Below are positions 32,000 to 42,639 of a stretch of 64,000 nucleotides of DNA, piece after piece. Under the pieces are notes generated by a model. It was not told the DNA's origin and did no database searches. It worked only from the letters and a program-made list of their open reading frames with translations. How positions within the stretch are numbered: position 1 is the stretch's first letter; each line of letters begins with the position of its first letter. A program made the translations under genes and the position numbers. The DNA is from Phytophthora sp. 'mugwort' (taxonomy: Eukaryota; Oomycota; Peronosporomycetes; Peronosporales; Peronosporaceae), in contig JAUCEF010000011.1 in NCBI GenBank assembly GCA_033558025.1, positions 2,108,001-2,172,000 on the forward strand, in the 5' to 3' direction.

Positions 32000-34740
32000 C
32001 AGGCGAGACACGCCTATGAGCTTGATGAACAAGCTGGCTCGACATCCATGCAACCTCCGTGTGCTATTTGCGTCACGAAGACGCTCACAGTTTGCTGGTG
32101 CTGGCCAGTTCGTTTGGAGTTAGTGTCGTGGTAAGGTATGCGAACGGTTTAAGTCACGATCACAGAAGGTCCACTTTGGGCAACCATAACTTTCCTCACA
32201 GATCGATTGTAAGAGTTTTAATTGTATAGACGATATTTGTGGCGTTGACGGATCCACATGATTTTCCTGTTTCTAATAGGCTTGATTTGAGTGCGTTCCA
32301 ATCGAACAAAGTGCAGGTTCCGATTTTGCCAGAAAATCGATTTAAGTCATTAAATTAACTTGCTTTCAGTATTACGCCGGGTATAAAATCCAATTTCATA
32401 TTTTCGTTTAGCTCCGATATTTTCCTTTTATGTATATTTCAAGAGACACTAAATTAAAAGTTTATAACCACGCGGGTGGCTAAATTGTCCCATCATTCGC
32501 TGTACCACACGTCACAGATTGCAGATAGGATTGTGCATTAAATCGTGCGGGTTCAAAGCGGACTGTCTTAAACCGGTCCAATTAACTTAAACTGGTCGTT
32601 TACCTTATTTTGTTTAGTCCGGACAGGTCCGAATTGTGTCGAGTTTAGCATGTTATGATCAATTTTCTGACACACCAAATTCAGTCCGAGTTGCGGGATA
32701 CCACTTTTTGATACATAATTCGATGCATTTGATGCAAGTTAGACATGCATCAAACCAACAAAATTTTTGTCCAAATATTCAGCAAGTTTGCAATGCATAA
32801 AACCGCATCCTTGGACGGCGAGCAGCGCGGCAATGGCCGCGCAGTACTGTCAAAGATTACGGGCAATGCCGCTCACGCGAGTGCCACCTTAGTCGTAACT
32901 TGCGAAGCAATCGTGAGCTTTTTTAGGGACTTGAACGCGACCGAACTATTACTTCGTTTGGCAACAAGCGATCATCCGGTTCACCCGTCTTCCTGCAGCG
33001 CGTCATCAACATTGCAGGCATTTCATCTCCATTAGCCCTCAAGCTTTAAGCGACTGGAATGTGCCCACATACACGTCGCGGTGAGATTTATCCTCCACGG
33101 GGAGTCCCCTCATTAACACTGAGCGCCATCCTTGAATTGACTCTTTTAGATGTGCAGAGGTGCACTGCCGGCGCCAGAGCCTCTACAGTCGCACTTTTTC
33201 CCGACCAAGGACTCGGAATCAGACATCAGACACCATGGATTGGTGCGTTAAAGGGATCACTTGAACGAGTCGAGGCGAGGTGAGGCGAGGACAGGCGACT
33301 TGGATTTTAAGTTGGAGCGATCAGGCTTAGGAGGCACAACGCTGTCTGTCGAGTCTGAGGCTCTGCGGGCTCAATGCGACGATAAATGTGTCACCTCAGA
33401 AGGGGGGGAACCAAGGAGTCCGGGGCAATAAACTTGCCAGTGGAGATGTGGAAAAACGGTATTGGACAGTGCGGCGATCGTTCGAGGCGCCACAAAGCAG
33501 GAAACCCTGGCACCACTCAGTCCACGAGCCACAGCGTTACTACAGACTCCCATTACTGCCGCCATGCAGAGGGGGGCACAGCTTGATGTCGAGTGAAAGA
33601 CGCACCGACAAAGGAAGTGCAGTACGTCATGTTATTAGAGATGTCATTATAACACGAGTGCCTCAATTGCTACAGCACTGGTTGGAACACCGCCATCCGG
33701 CTCGAATCTCGGGGTGGCATTAAGCCAGTGGCCACAAATTTAAACGCTGACTCCCACGGAACGTCCCTTTGAATATGAAATGGGATCTACACTAATGAAG
33801 ACGTGGCTGGCATTGGGATAAGATCCACTTGGTAGGCAAATGATGGTGGCCGTAATCAAGCCGTACAGTTGGTCATCCACTCAAGACAGCTAAAAGAGAC
33901 TGACGACATCAGACTCTGGTGATCAGAGCAGTCGGAAGCGCGGCAGTAGCACTCGCTGCTCAGCTCAGTGGATGCTGATGGATCCAATCCAACTTACTGG
34001 GCATGAATGCGCGCGCACCTTTGCAGATGCTTTGATCGTGAGAAAGGTCAGTGAGCAGATGCCTTTGCCGTGTTGCCTGTTGCTGGAGGCATCGTTCCCA
34101 ATGCCTAACACGAAAGTAAAGTAACATACGTGCCGTAAGGTTTTCTTGGCCTATTCTAAATTATTTGAGCTCCACCTGCTGTAGCTGGTTTCCGGTCATT
34201 ATCCACTCGTGTACATGTCCAGTATTGCGCTGCACATGCCAAACGAAATCCCACTCGCGCCGTCAACGACGTGTCTGCGGTCTTGGCACGACTGCCGTGA
34301 TTGTTGGCATGATTCCCAATCGGAGCGGTCCGAAACTGAACCATCCAATCGGTCCGCCGTTCAACGTGTGCCTCTACGGTACCTCTCTTGAATCAATCTG
34401 CACACGGTACAGTGTTGTACTCTGGTGACTGGGCTGTTTATGATGAGCTTCATCTGACTGGTGGTCCGGGCTCTACCGCGAAAGATGAGACTTTTCCAAT
34501 CCAACGAGATAACCTTGTGGAGACTGTGCGCGGCAAACGTCACGACAAAGCTCCCAGGTGGCGCTCTGTCCAGGGCATCTGTTGGCAACACGGTCTCGTC
34601 CACATCAAGACAGACGACCCGTTCTTTACCATGTGAGGCTCTCTCACAACTGAAAAGACCTACTTAGAGAGAGAAGAGTCTGTTCTTATCGACAGCACTT
34701 GGTTGTCGCCTCGCCTCAACTTGCAGCAAAAATTTCTAAG
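32000..34740. other. Long stretch without a gene
   Basis: AT-rich up to about 32760, then mixed. Short open frames (32745-33035, 33388-33723, 34165-34428 on +) carry no recognised motif. A tRNA-like, possibly SINE-derived segment lies at 33658-33720, and GAGGCGAGG-type short repeats at 33277-33300. Confidence 0.4.
33658..33720 (+). repeat. tRNA-derived SINE-head-like segment
   Basis: GTGCCTCAATTGCTACAGCACTGG resembles a tRNA D-arm/A-box region (TAGCTCAGTTGGTAGAGCACTGG type). About 40 bp further, GGCTCGAATCT resembles the B box. No matching acceptor stem is present, so it is not a tRNA gene. Confidence 0.35.
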
Positions 34741-34742
34741 CG

Positions 34743-36875
34743 ATGCACTCGGACGGCAGGCCACCCGTGCTCCGACAGGTCTCAAGTTCGAGCCATACGC
34801 CCCTGAGCTCCGACGGATCCGAGACCACGGCGGTACTCGGGGCCCACATGTCGTCAAACGACCTCGAACGCAGTCGCACGGCGCTGGACCAAAGCGGATT
34901 GATGTCGCCCGAGATCTCGTACGAAAACCTGGACACCGTCAAGGGCCCAGCGCCGCACGCCTTCAGCAACAACAACGTGCCGGTGAATCCCAAGGTCGCG
35001 CTCTTTGACGGCGACTCGCAGCTCTCGACCGAGGGGTTCCGCCAGCGCGCGGCACTGCAGACCTGCTCCATCAGTTGGCAGCACATCTCGTTCTTCATCC
35101 AGCCCAAGGAAAAGGCGCTTGCACGTCTCCGCAACAACAGCAAGCGCGGATCAGGTCCGTCCGGACTCGAGGCGCAGTTTGAGCGTCAGCAGCCCCGCAA
35201 GATTCTCAACAACGTCTGGGGCCGATCGGGACCGGGCGAGTTGACGGCCATTTTGGGTCCGTCTGGTGCCGGTAAGACCACACTTCTCGATATGCTTGCG
35301 GATCGAGTGCTATCGGGAGGCTCTGGCGTGCATCTGGAGGGACTTGTGGAGGTGAACGGCCAGCCTCGTGACCTTCGTACGTTCCACTCCATTATGAACT
35401 ACGTGTCAGAAGACATGGCATTCCTTGGCGCCTTTACAGTTTTAGAGACCTTGCAGATCGGTGCCGGTCTAAGTCTGCCTGGTCACATGCCCCCTGTCCA
35501 GCGGGAAGCCCGTGTTCAAGATGTGATCGACGCTATGGGTCTCCGATCGTGCTCTAACGCTCGTGTGGGCGACGTCTTCCACAAGGGCATTTCGTCTGGT
35601 CAACGCAAGCGTCTGGGTATCGCATTGGAGCTTCTTTCGGACCCGGCTTTGCTGCTTCTGGATGAACCTACCTCAGGTCTGGATTCGTCTTCAGCTCGCG
35701 GTGTCATGCAGTACATTGTGCGGCTATGCCAAGAAGGTGGCAAGAACGTCGTGTGCACGATCCACCAGCCTTCATCTTCCATCTACAGCATGCTCACTAA
35801 CCTCGTCATCCTAAGTGGCGGTGAACTCGTGTATAGTGGCCCTACCAACGCAGCAATTGCCCACTTCTTCTCAATGGGCTACGTGTGCCCCATGTACACA
35901 AACCCAGCTGAGTATTTTATCCACTTGGTGAACACCAATTTCCACGACGGCTTGAAGCTCGAGCCGTTCACTCGTGCACTGAAGGAAAGTGCCGAGCCGC
36001 AGCGTCTCCGTGCCGATGTCTTGCGCGATCGTTCTCGTCGTGATCACCTGGCCAACCCTGAACTCCTAAAGGCAATGCGGCCGTGGCCGACGGACCAGTT
36101 CTTTGTGCTCGTAAAGCGTAACCTGACCAACAACTGGCGGCATCCGGGTGTCTTTTGGCTGCGTGTGCTCATGTACGTGCTGCTGTCGCTCATGGTGGGC
36201 ACCATGTACTTGAGCTCCAACAAGGAGATTAAAGACGTGTCGATGGTGCCGCTGCTCTTCTACGTACAAGCTTTCCTGGTATTCATGTCCGTCGCAGCTC
36301 TTCCGGCTCTGCTGGAACACCGAGCAGTGATGGAGCGTGAAATGCGCTCGTACGCGTTGTCTCTAACGGGTTACACCATGTCCAATTTGCTGGCTTCATT
36401 GCCCGGTATCCTGCTTATTTCCGTGCTGGCATCGGCTATTGTGGTGTTCTTGGCCAACGTCAACTCGTTCCCGACCTTCCTCCTCAACCTGACGCTGTCG
36501 CTGATCGCTGCCGAGTCTCTGATGCACTTGCTTGGCGCGGCTGTGCCTCATTATATCATGGGGATTGCTCTTGGTGCCGGTCTTTTCGGGATGTTTATGC
36601 TTTGCGAAGGCTTCATGGTACCGTTCGCCGACATGCCTGTATACTGGAAGTGGGGCTATTACATCGCGTTCCACACGTACTCGTTCGAGTCGTTCATGTA
36701 CGAACACTTTTCGAAAGTGGATACACCAGATGCTTGGAACCTGCTCAAGAGCTACGGCATGGACAATGTCAACATCGTGCAGGACATGATTATTCTGGCG
36801 TGCTATTCGGTGGTATTGCAGATTCTCGTCATTGGCGTGCTCTTCCTCCGTTTCAACCGGCACCGTCGCCGCTAA
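34743..36875 (+). CDS. Half-size ABC transporter, ABCG (WHITE/WBC) subfamily, paralogue 2
   Basis: 710 residues from ATG 34743 with no intron. The plan matches the gene at 3344-5491: a nucleotide-binding domain first with Walker A GPSGAGKTT (about 35258), signature SSGQRKRLG, Walker B LLLLDEPTSGLD and CTIHQPSS. A membrane half of about six segments follows, including LRVLMYVLLSLMVGTMYL and LASLPGILLISVLASAIVVF. The C-terminus ends in a basic FNRHRRR (FGRHRHR in the paralogue). The most variable part is the first 130 residues, where the two proteins share little beyond the SISW(R/Q)HIS(Y/F) segment. The two may homodimerise or pair with each other. It converges on RNR1 with 470 bp between stops. 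Confidence 0.95.
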   Translation: MHSDGRPPVLRQVSSSSHTPLSSDGSETTAVLGAHMSSNDLERSRTALDQSGLMSPEISYENLDTVKGPAPHAFSNNNVPVNPKVALFDGDSQLSTEGFRQRAALQTCSISWQHISFFIQPKEKALARLRNNSKRGSGPSGLEAQFERQQPRKILNNVWGRSGPGELTAILGPSGAGKTTLLDMLADRVLSGGSGVHLEGLVEVNGQPRDLRTFHSIMNYVSEDMAFLGAFTVLETLQIGAGLSLPGHMPPVQREARVQDVIDAMGLRSCSNARVGDVFHKGISSGQRKRLGIALELLSDPALLLLDEPTSGLDSSSARGVMQYIVRLCQEGGKNVVCTIHQPSSSIYSMLTNLVILSGGELVYSGPTNAAIAHFFSMGYVCPMYTNPAEYFIHLVNTNFHDGLKLEPFTRALKESAEPQRLRADVLRDRSRRDHLANPELLKAMRPWPTDQFFVLVKRNLTNNWRHPGVFWLRVLMYVLLSLMVGTMYLSSNKEIKDVSMVPLLFYVQAFLVFMSVAALPALLEHRAVMEREMRSYALSLTGYTMSNLLASLPGILLISVLASAIVVFLANVNSFPTFLLNLTLSLIAAESLMHLLGAAVPHYIMGIALGAGLFGMFMLCEGFMVPFADMPVYWKWGYYIAFHTYSFESFMYEHFSKVDTPDAWNLLKSYGMDNVNIVQDMIILACYSVVLQILVIGVLFLRFNRHRRR

Positions 36876-37345
36876 GTAGTGCCATGTGTCCCGGTTAGTG
36901 TCTTTATTAACGTTTGTATAAATCAACAACACTAAAGTACTGGTACTGTAGTCCCAAAAAGTTTCCTTACAGAAGCGACAATAGGTTTTCAGAAAGAGCA
37001 TTTGCAGCGGTCTTGAAGTTCAAGAAGATGGAACGTTTTCAAACAATGAATTGCACGTTATGCAAAGCATGTTCTTTCTGCTATCGTTACTGCTAGCCTA
37101 GCAGTGCTGGGTGAAGTAGAGCAATGGGTAACGAGGATGTCGTTGACACCATCAACAAATGCTACACGAGAAAAATTTCTGACGCCCAGAAAAAAAGTTA
37201 AGAAACTGGCGATGCAGAAAAAATACCGGTAAATGAAGGCAAGATATTCTGCTTCGGATTCTTTTATACTCCCACCGAAATGAATATCTAAACGCGCAAC
37301 ATCTGTGCTTCTACCCAGCGCCTCTAAACGTTGCGCTTTTTTCGC
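36876..37345. other. Intergenic space between two convergent genes
   Basis: Holds the 3' ends of the ABCG and RNR1 genes. No further gene, hairpin or repeat noticed. Confidence 0.5.
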
Positions 37346-39739
37346 TTAAGCTCCGCATACAAGGCAATCGTCCTCGTCGTCCCCTGCCCGAGTTACTTTC
37401 TCGATGGTCGTGATTGGGGCAGGAGGAGCCGCAGCCTTCACAGCCTCTTCCTTGGCGCGTTGCTGGTCGAGTCCCTGCTTGTCCACAGTGAACTGGATGG
37501 CGTCGGCTTTCGGACGTCCGCGCATGTAGTACATGCCCGTCTTAAGCCCCTTTTTCCAGGCGTAGAAGTGCATGGATGTGAGTTTGCTGATCGTGGGGTC
37601 GGCGATGTGGATGTTAAGCGACTGACTCTGGCAAATGTAGGCACCACGGTCAGCCGACAAGTCCAAAATGGCCTTTTGCTTGATCTCCCACACCGTCTTG
37701 TACTTCTCCTTGATATTGGCCGGGATAGTCTTGACCATCTGCACAGACCCACCGTCGTTTAGAATCTGGTTACGCACCTCTGGCGTCCAGATGCCCAGGT
37801 CGATCAGCTCGTTCATCAAGTACTTGTTCACAATAGTGAACTCACCAGCAAGCACACGGCGGTTGTACATGTTCGACGTGAACGGCTCAATAGACTCGTT
37901 ATTGCCCAGGATCTGAGCAGTAGAAGCCGTCGGCATGGGAGCTACAAGCAGCGAGTTGCGAATCCCGTGCTTAATCACGTTCTCTTTAAGCGCAGCCCAG
38001 TCCCACAGACCTGACGAAGGCGTCACCCTCCACATGTCGAACTGGAAGATCCCCTTGCTGGCTGGTGAACCCTGGAACGTCTCATACGGACCTAGTTCCT
38101 TAGCAATCTCCATTGACGTCTCCATGGATGCGTAGTAGATAGTCTCAAAGATGTTCTTGTTCAACTCGCGGGCCTGTTGGCTCTCAAACGCGTAGTTCAT
38201 CAGGATGAACGCATCGGCTAGACCCTGTACACCAATACCAACGGGGCGGTGACGCATGTTGGACTTGCGCGCCTCCTCCACGGGGTAGTAGTTGACATCA
38301 ATGACCTTGTTCAAGTTGCGAGTCACAACCTTAACCACCTTGTACAGCTTCTGGTAGTCAAACACACCGTTGTCCACGAACTTAGGGAGCGCCACAGATG
38401 CCAGGTTGCAAACAGCCACCTCATCGGGTGACGTGTACTCCATCACCTCACAGCACAAATTACTAGAACGGATCGTTCCAAGGTTCTGCTGGTTGGACTT
38501 GCGGTTGGCCGCGTCCTTGTACAGCATGAAAGGCACGCCCGTCTCAATCTGGGCATCTAGGATAGCGAACCACAGTTGCTGGGCGTTAATGGTCTTGCGA
38601 GCACGTCCCTCTTGCTCGTACTTTTCGTACAGTATCTCAAACTCGTCACCCCAGCACTCGTAGAGTCCAGGAGCTTCATTGGGGCAAAATAAGCTCCACT
38701 TGCCATTAGACTCCACCCTCTTCATGAAGAGATCCGGAACCCAGAGCGCGTAAAACAGGTCGCGTGCGCGGTGGAGCTCGTTACCGTGGTTCTTGCGCAG
38801 ATCCAGGAACTCGAACACGTCCGCGTGCCACGGCTCCAGGTAGATGGCGAAAGAACCCTTGCGCTTGCCTCCGCCCTGATCTACGTAGCGAGCCGTGTCG
38901 TTGAACACTCTTAACATGGGTATGATACCGTTGGACGAGCCGTTGGTACCACGAATGTAGCTGTTGGTAGCACGGATGTTGTGCATACTGATGCCGATGC
39001 CTCCAGCCCACTTGGAGATGCAGGCGCATTGCTTGAGCGTGTCGTAGATGCCCTCGATGGAGTCGTCCTGCATGGCCAGCAGGAAGCACGAGGACAGCTG
39101 TGGACGCGGCGTGCCGGCGTTGAAAAGAGTGGGGGTGGCGTGCGTGAAGAACTTCTGGCTCATAAGTTCGTACGTCTCAAGCGCGGCCTTGATGTCGTGC
39201 TTGTGGATACCCAGTGCCACGCGCATAATCATCTGCTGTGGACGCTCCACCACTTTCCCGTTCACGCGGAAAAGATAACCCCGCTCGAGGGTTTTGAAGC
39301 CAAAATAGTCGTATTCGAAGTCCCGGTCGTGGATGATTGCGGAGTTGAGCTCGTCCTTATGATCCATGACGATTTTGTAGACGTCATCGGCGATGAGCGG
39401 TGCGGCCGCGCCCGTCTTCTCGTGGACATTCTGGTGGAAGACCTCGATGTTGTCGCTAAAGACCTTGTTGGTGTTCTTATGCAGGTTAGATACGGCGATG
39501 CGCGCCGCCAGCTTGGAGAAGTCCGGGTGCTGCGTGCTCTGGCACGCGGCTGTCTCGGCTGCCAGCTCGTCCAGCTCCGAGGTGGTCACGCCCGGGTACA
39601 CGCCCGCTACAACCTTCTGCGAGATCTTGACGGCGTCAACGTAATCCGGGTTGAGCCCGTAGCAGAGCTTGGTGATGCGGGCCGTAATCTTGTCGAACTT
39701 GACAACCTCGCGACGGCCATCGCGCTTGTAGACATACAT
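37346..39739 (-). CDS. RNR1: Ribonucleoside-diphosphate reductase large subunit (class Ia)
   Basis: Catalyses reduction of all four NDPs to dNDPs with the R2 subunit, the rate-limiting step for DNA building blocks. The 797-residue frame is intron-free, with ATG at 39739. It begins with an ATP-cone (residues 1-90, [20 protein letters not shown]) that senses ATP/dATP. Active-site residues fall at the same numbers as in human RRM1: C218 (QLSSC), N427, C429 and E431 (SSNLCCE), C444 (EVAVC), and the radical-path tyrosines Y737/Y738 (GMYYMRGRP). The tail ends CLVCGA, the C-X2-C (792/795) that re-reduces the active site. Nothing is missing, so it should be functional. A small ORF starts 138 bp away on the other strand. 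Confidence 0.98.
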   Translation of the reverse strand: MYVYKRDGRREVVKFDKITARITKLCYGLNPDYVDAVKISQKVVAGVYPGVTTSELDELAAETAACQSTQHPDFSKLAARIAVSNLHKNTNKVFSDNIEVFHQNVHEKTGAAAPLIADDVYKIVMDHKDELNSAIIHDRDFEYDYFGFKTLERGYLFRVNGKVVERPQQMIMRVALGIHKHDIKAALETYELMSQKFFTHATPTLFNAGTPRPQLSSCFLLAMQDDSIEGIYDTLKQCACISKWAGGIGISMHNIRATNSYIRGTNGSSNGIIPMLRVFNDTARYVDQGGGKRKGSFAIYLEPWHADVFEFLDLRKNHGNELHRARDLFYALWVPDLFMKRVESNGKWSLFCPNEAPGLYECWGDEFEILYEKYEQEGRARKTINAQQLWFAILDAQIETGVPFMLYKDAANRKSNQQNLGTIRSSNLCCEVMEYTSPDEVAVCNLASVALPKFVDNGVFDYQKLYKVVKVVTRNLNKVIDVNYYPVEEARKSNMRHRPVGIGVQGLADAFILMNYAFESQQARELNKNIFETIYYASMETSMEIAKELGPYETFQGSPASKGIFQFDMWRVTPSSGLWDWAALKENVIKHGIRNSLLVAPMPTASTAQILGNNESIEPFTSNMYNRRVLAGEFTIVNKYLMNELIDLGIWTPEVRNQILNDGGSVQMVKTIPANIKEKYKTVWEIKQKAILDLSADRGAYICQSQSLNIHIADPTISKLTSMHFYAWKKGLKTGMYYMRGRPKADAIQFTVDKQGLDQQRAKEEAVKAAAPPAPITTIEKVTRAGDDEDDCLVCGA

Positions 39740-39802
39740 CGCGCGACTTGTTGGCTTAAAGAGACGGGAGATTATAGATCGCTCGCTGGTGCTCGAGCCG
39801 GC

Positions 39803-39810
39803 GGATTGAA
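39803..39810 (-). promoter_or_regulatory. Candidate oomycete initiator for RNR1
   Basis: TTCAATCC on the minus strand fits YTCANTYY, 64 bp upstream of the RNR1 ATG. Two CCAAT pentamers lie further upstream on the same strand (about 39870 and 39900). Confidence 0.45.
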
Positions 39811-39877
39811 GACTGGCGGTTTTGGCGGGTGGTGAAGGTGAGGACGGGCTGGATCGCGTCGAGGATTGGCTGAAAAG

Positions 39878-40045
39878 ATGGACTCAGCGGTTACAGATTG
39901 GATAATTCCGAACTTGGGCTCATCCTCCTACGTGCCGTTTGGCGGGGTTTTCAAATTGCTGCAAGACCATGGCGCCAAAACGTTAAACCAACAACTAGCT
40001 GAAGCGTTTGATGGAGTAGACAAGACTGGTACAGGCAAGCAGTAG
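39878..40045 (+). CDS. Small ORF (55 aa), divergent from RNR1
   Basis: ATG 39878 to TAG 40043-40045 gives 55 residues of natural composition: [20 protein letters not shown], then [20 protein letters not shown], ending [14 protein letters not shown] do not recognise a family; the last part is faintly EF-hand-like in its Asp/Gly spacing. The start is 138 bp from the RNR1 ATG, so the two could share a promoter. It may be a genuine small protein, or the first exon or truncated remnant of a longer gene cut off near the Harbinger insertion. Confidence 0.4.
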   Translation: MDSAVTDWIIPNLGSSSYVPFGGVFKLLQDHGAKTLNQQLAEAFDGVDKTGTGKQ

Positions 40046-40380
40046 CGCAAATGTATTATAATAGTACTATAGTGAGAAACGGGCAGAACAAGACACAGCA
40101 GACATGCTATCGCATCGATTACAGCTAGAAGGACATTAGTGCAAATTTTAGCTTTTATGATATTGATATTATTTTTTATATTACCGGTATTATTTTTTAA
40201 TTTCTAAAAACTAAAACTATTAATCACACGATTACAGCTAGTAGAAAAAGCGGACGTTCGGTCCACACATCGCATTAGAGTGGTTTAGCTGTGCAACGTG
40301 TAGGTGTTACAGACGGCGGCAATGAGTTCAACCTGTATCAGGACAGCCTACACGTTCGTTGACCGAAGAAGGGTTTAGCA

Positions 40381-41275
40381 ATGACCACTTGTACGTCAAC
40401 TCCTTGGCTGTGTATACTAACACTCTGCGACGCACTCGAGCCAGTCAAGATGTCCGAGCAGGACACCATGCTTGCGGCTACGCTGCTCAGTTTTGTCTCC
40501 GCAGAGGACGCGATCGCGTTCATTGCAACGTCTCTAGTGCCTCGCATAGTGCTCTCTCCGAAGGGTGCCTTTAACTTTAACGCTTCGAGCGACGGGGGCT
40601 GCCGCTTTAACTTCCGGTTTTGGAAGGCCGACGTGATCTGACTGTTCAAGGCTCTACATCTCCACGAAGACTACAAGCTACCAAGGCGTGTCCGAGTGGG
40701 GGTCGCAGATGGGCTCTGCGTTATGCTGCGCGGACTGGTATACCCTGGGCGGTACGGCGACCTTGCCGTAATATTTGGCAGGTCAACTACGGCTCTGTGC
40801 CTCATCTTTTGATTTATGGTGGACCTTGTCTACTCGAAGTGTGGTGGATTGCTAGCTCTCGAATGCGGCGCGTTAAGTACCGCGCGCTGCGGTGCTTACG
40901 CAGATGCTGTCATTGCTCGTGGAAGCCCAATTAAGAGATGTATCGGCTTTATTGACGGCGCTGTGCGTGCGATCCTCGTCCCACATGCGACCGGCGGCAG
41001 TGCTACAACGGACACAAACGAAAGCATGCACTGAAATACCAAGGCGTAATGGCCCCAGATGGGTTTATATTGACTTTTACGGACCTGTTGCTGGTCGCCG
41101 TCACGACATCTACCTACTCCGTGAAAGTCGGCTCTTTAGTGCCTCGAAGCTGAGCACGGCGAAGACTTCTGTCTGTAGGATGACCCAGCGTATTCAAACC
41201 GACCGACATTGCAGGTTGGGTACAAAAGGTCTCGTATTTCGCGAGACCAACAAGCATTTAACGGTCCAATGAGTG
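40381..41275 (+). pseudogene. Harbinger-type DDE transposase, frameshifted
   Basis: Frames in succession read FRFWKADVI, then LPRRVRVGVADGLCVMLRGL and GRYGDLAVIFGRSTTALCLI. The first catalytic region follows (RCIGFIDGAVRAILVP), then CYNGHKRKHALKYQGVMAPD, and, after a frameshift near 41075, FYGPVAGRRHDIYLLRES with the second Asp. TGA at 40639, TGA near 40810 and the later frameshift break it. The family cuts and pastes the element together with its Myb partner. Confidence 0.75.
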
Positions 41276-41458
41276 CTGTCCGTGTTGCAGTTTAGTGGGG
41301 ATTTGGTGGCGTACCTCGGCTCTGGTCGTACGTGGATATGAAGGCTGCTTCGAGAACTGATCCTCTCTCCTGTGGAGAGTACTACATGGTAGCGGTACTT
41401 CTGACTAACTGCAGAAGCCCAAACCAGATCAGCCGAATTTTCTGATTGAATCCACCTA

Positions 41459-42074
41459 CGCTAGAGGCTTACATCGCTTTAGTTGCACCTTCTGAGGAAG
41501 TCGAGCTGTAAGTGCTTTCATCACCTCAATAAAAGCCATGCGTTCTTGTCTTTCCAAATCCAAGCGGTCCCTCTCTAGTGCTAGACGCTTCTCGTCATTA
41601 GCTACCTTTCGAAGCTCCACAGACCTGGTAAACTCGTCTCGCTCCTGTACGTGCTCCATCAACTCCTTGAATGAGTTCGTACTTGTTCTTCTTCTTACCC
41701 ATACTTGTCATCGCTTTGTCGTGCATAGCGTCGGCACGCTCGTCGTCCCGCTGCTTCGCTTCCTTGACCTGCTTTTTCTCGTCGCGAGGGGCCTCAGCAT
41801 CCTCGAACATCTCCAGCACGTTGGAGAGCAAGTCGTCCCGCTCTGTATGCTCCTCGTCGATGCCGCAGGCGGCGGCACTCTTGACCATCTTTGTTTTGAA
41901 TTCAGTGAGCAAGAAGGTGCAGCGCTCACGACAGCGGCGCGCATCTACGTCTAAATCCAGAGCCGTAGCCACGGTGGCCCAGGCTGCTGTTTTGGTCCTG
42001 TGCCCCACTTGAAACGGGTTAACAGCCAGGATCTCTTTGAGCAAGGCGTCGCCATCGTTGTCGTCGAAGCGCAT
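41459..42074 (-). pseudogene. Myb/SANT-like partner protein of the Harbinger element, frameshifted
   Basis: ATG at 42074 opens MRFDDNDGDALLKEILAVNP with a tryptophan-containing helical region (KTAAWATVATALDLDVDARR CR...) typical of Myb/SANT-like transposon proteins. A charged Lys/Glu stretch follows. A single frameshift near 41670 separates it from the coiled-coil tail (EHVQERDEFTRSVELRKVAN, ending KRCKPLA at 41459). The partner normally carries the transposase to the nucleus and binds the element ends. Confidence 0.65.
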
Positions 42075-42639
42075 TTATGTCTTGCGCTTCTTGGGCGGGC
42101 GAGAAGACTCCATCTGCCTCGATAGGCTGGCTGGTTGGCTGAGAAGTGATAGGAGCCCAAAAGCTACGGAACAGCCACCGTTGCCCCACAGGCAAGTTGT
42201 GTATACTCGGTTCGGTTTTCGGCCGGATGTTTATACGCTAGTACACGACGTAGTGTATAGTGATAGGCAACATGTAACAAGGGCGCTTCACGTAGCAACC
42301 AACTGAGTAAGAACGTCCGGGGCCCGTCTCTGACGTTGCGCAAGAAAAGACAGGTCGCCACACGTTTGTTTGCCTGTTGCTAAACCACTCTATTGTACAG
42401 CAAACACCAAAAGTACTCTACTGACACTTGTATAAACAATTTGGCACGTCGAATGATTGGTAACCACCACGTCTTCTGAGGCAGCACCAAGCAATACCGA
42501 GATCACTGTTGTAGTGTATCTCGGCACCTTTAGCGTTATATCTACCATTCAAGTAGCAAGATCATCGCTGCTAGCTGCCAGTTTTCCATTCACCCCCCCC
42601 CCTCAAAACCACCCCCTACGATTCCAACTCAAGCCACCA

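Larger units (their letters stand above)
40277..42391. mobile_element. PIF/Harbinger DNA transposon with terminal inverted repeats
   Basis: The ends are perfect 13-bp inverted repeats, AGAGTGGTTTAGC at 40277-40289 and its complement at 42379-42391. They are flanked by ATT on both sides (40274-40276 and 42392-42394), a 3-bp target duplication as expected for this superfamily. The 2.1-kb interior carries two convergent genes, again as in Harbinger: a DDE nuclease (+, 40381-41275) and a Myb/SANT-like partner (-, 41459-42074). Both are damaged, so the copy is probably immobile without help. Confidence 0.85.

Noticed and set aside
30650..32400. Terminal inverted repeats for the pogo-like element near CCGATTTTG strings
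   Set aside because: The CCGATTTTG words at about 30698 and 32318 are in direct, not inverted, orientation, so they cannot be the element ends.
38981..39835. Long plus-strand open frame (284 codons)
   Set aside because: It lies antisense to the conserved RNR1 gene, and its peptide has no family features; it is a shadow of GC-rich codons.
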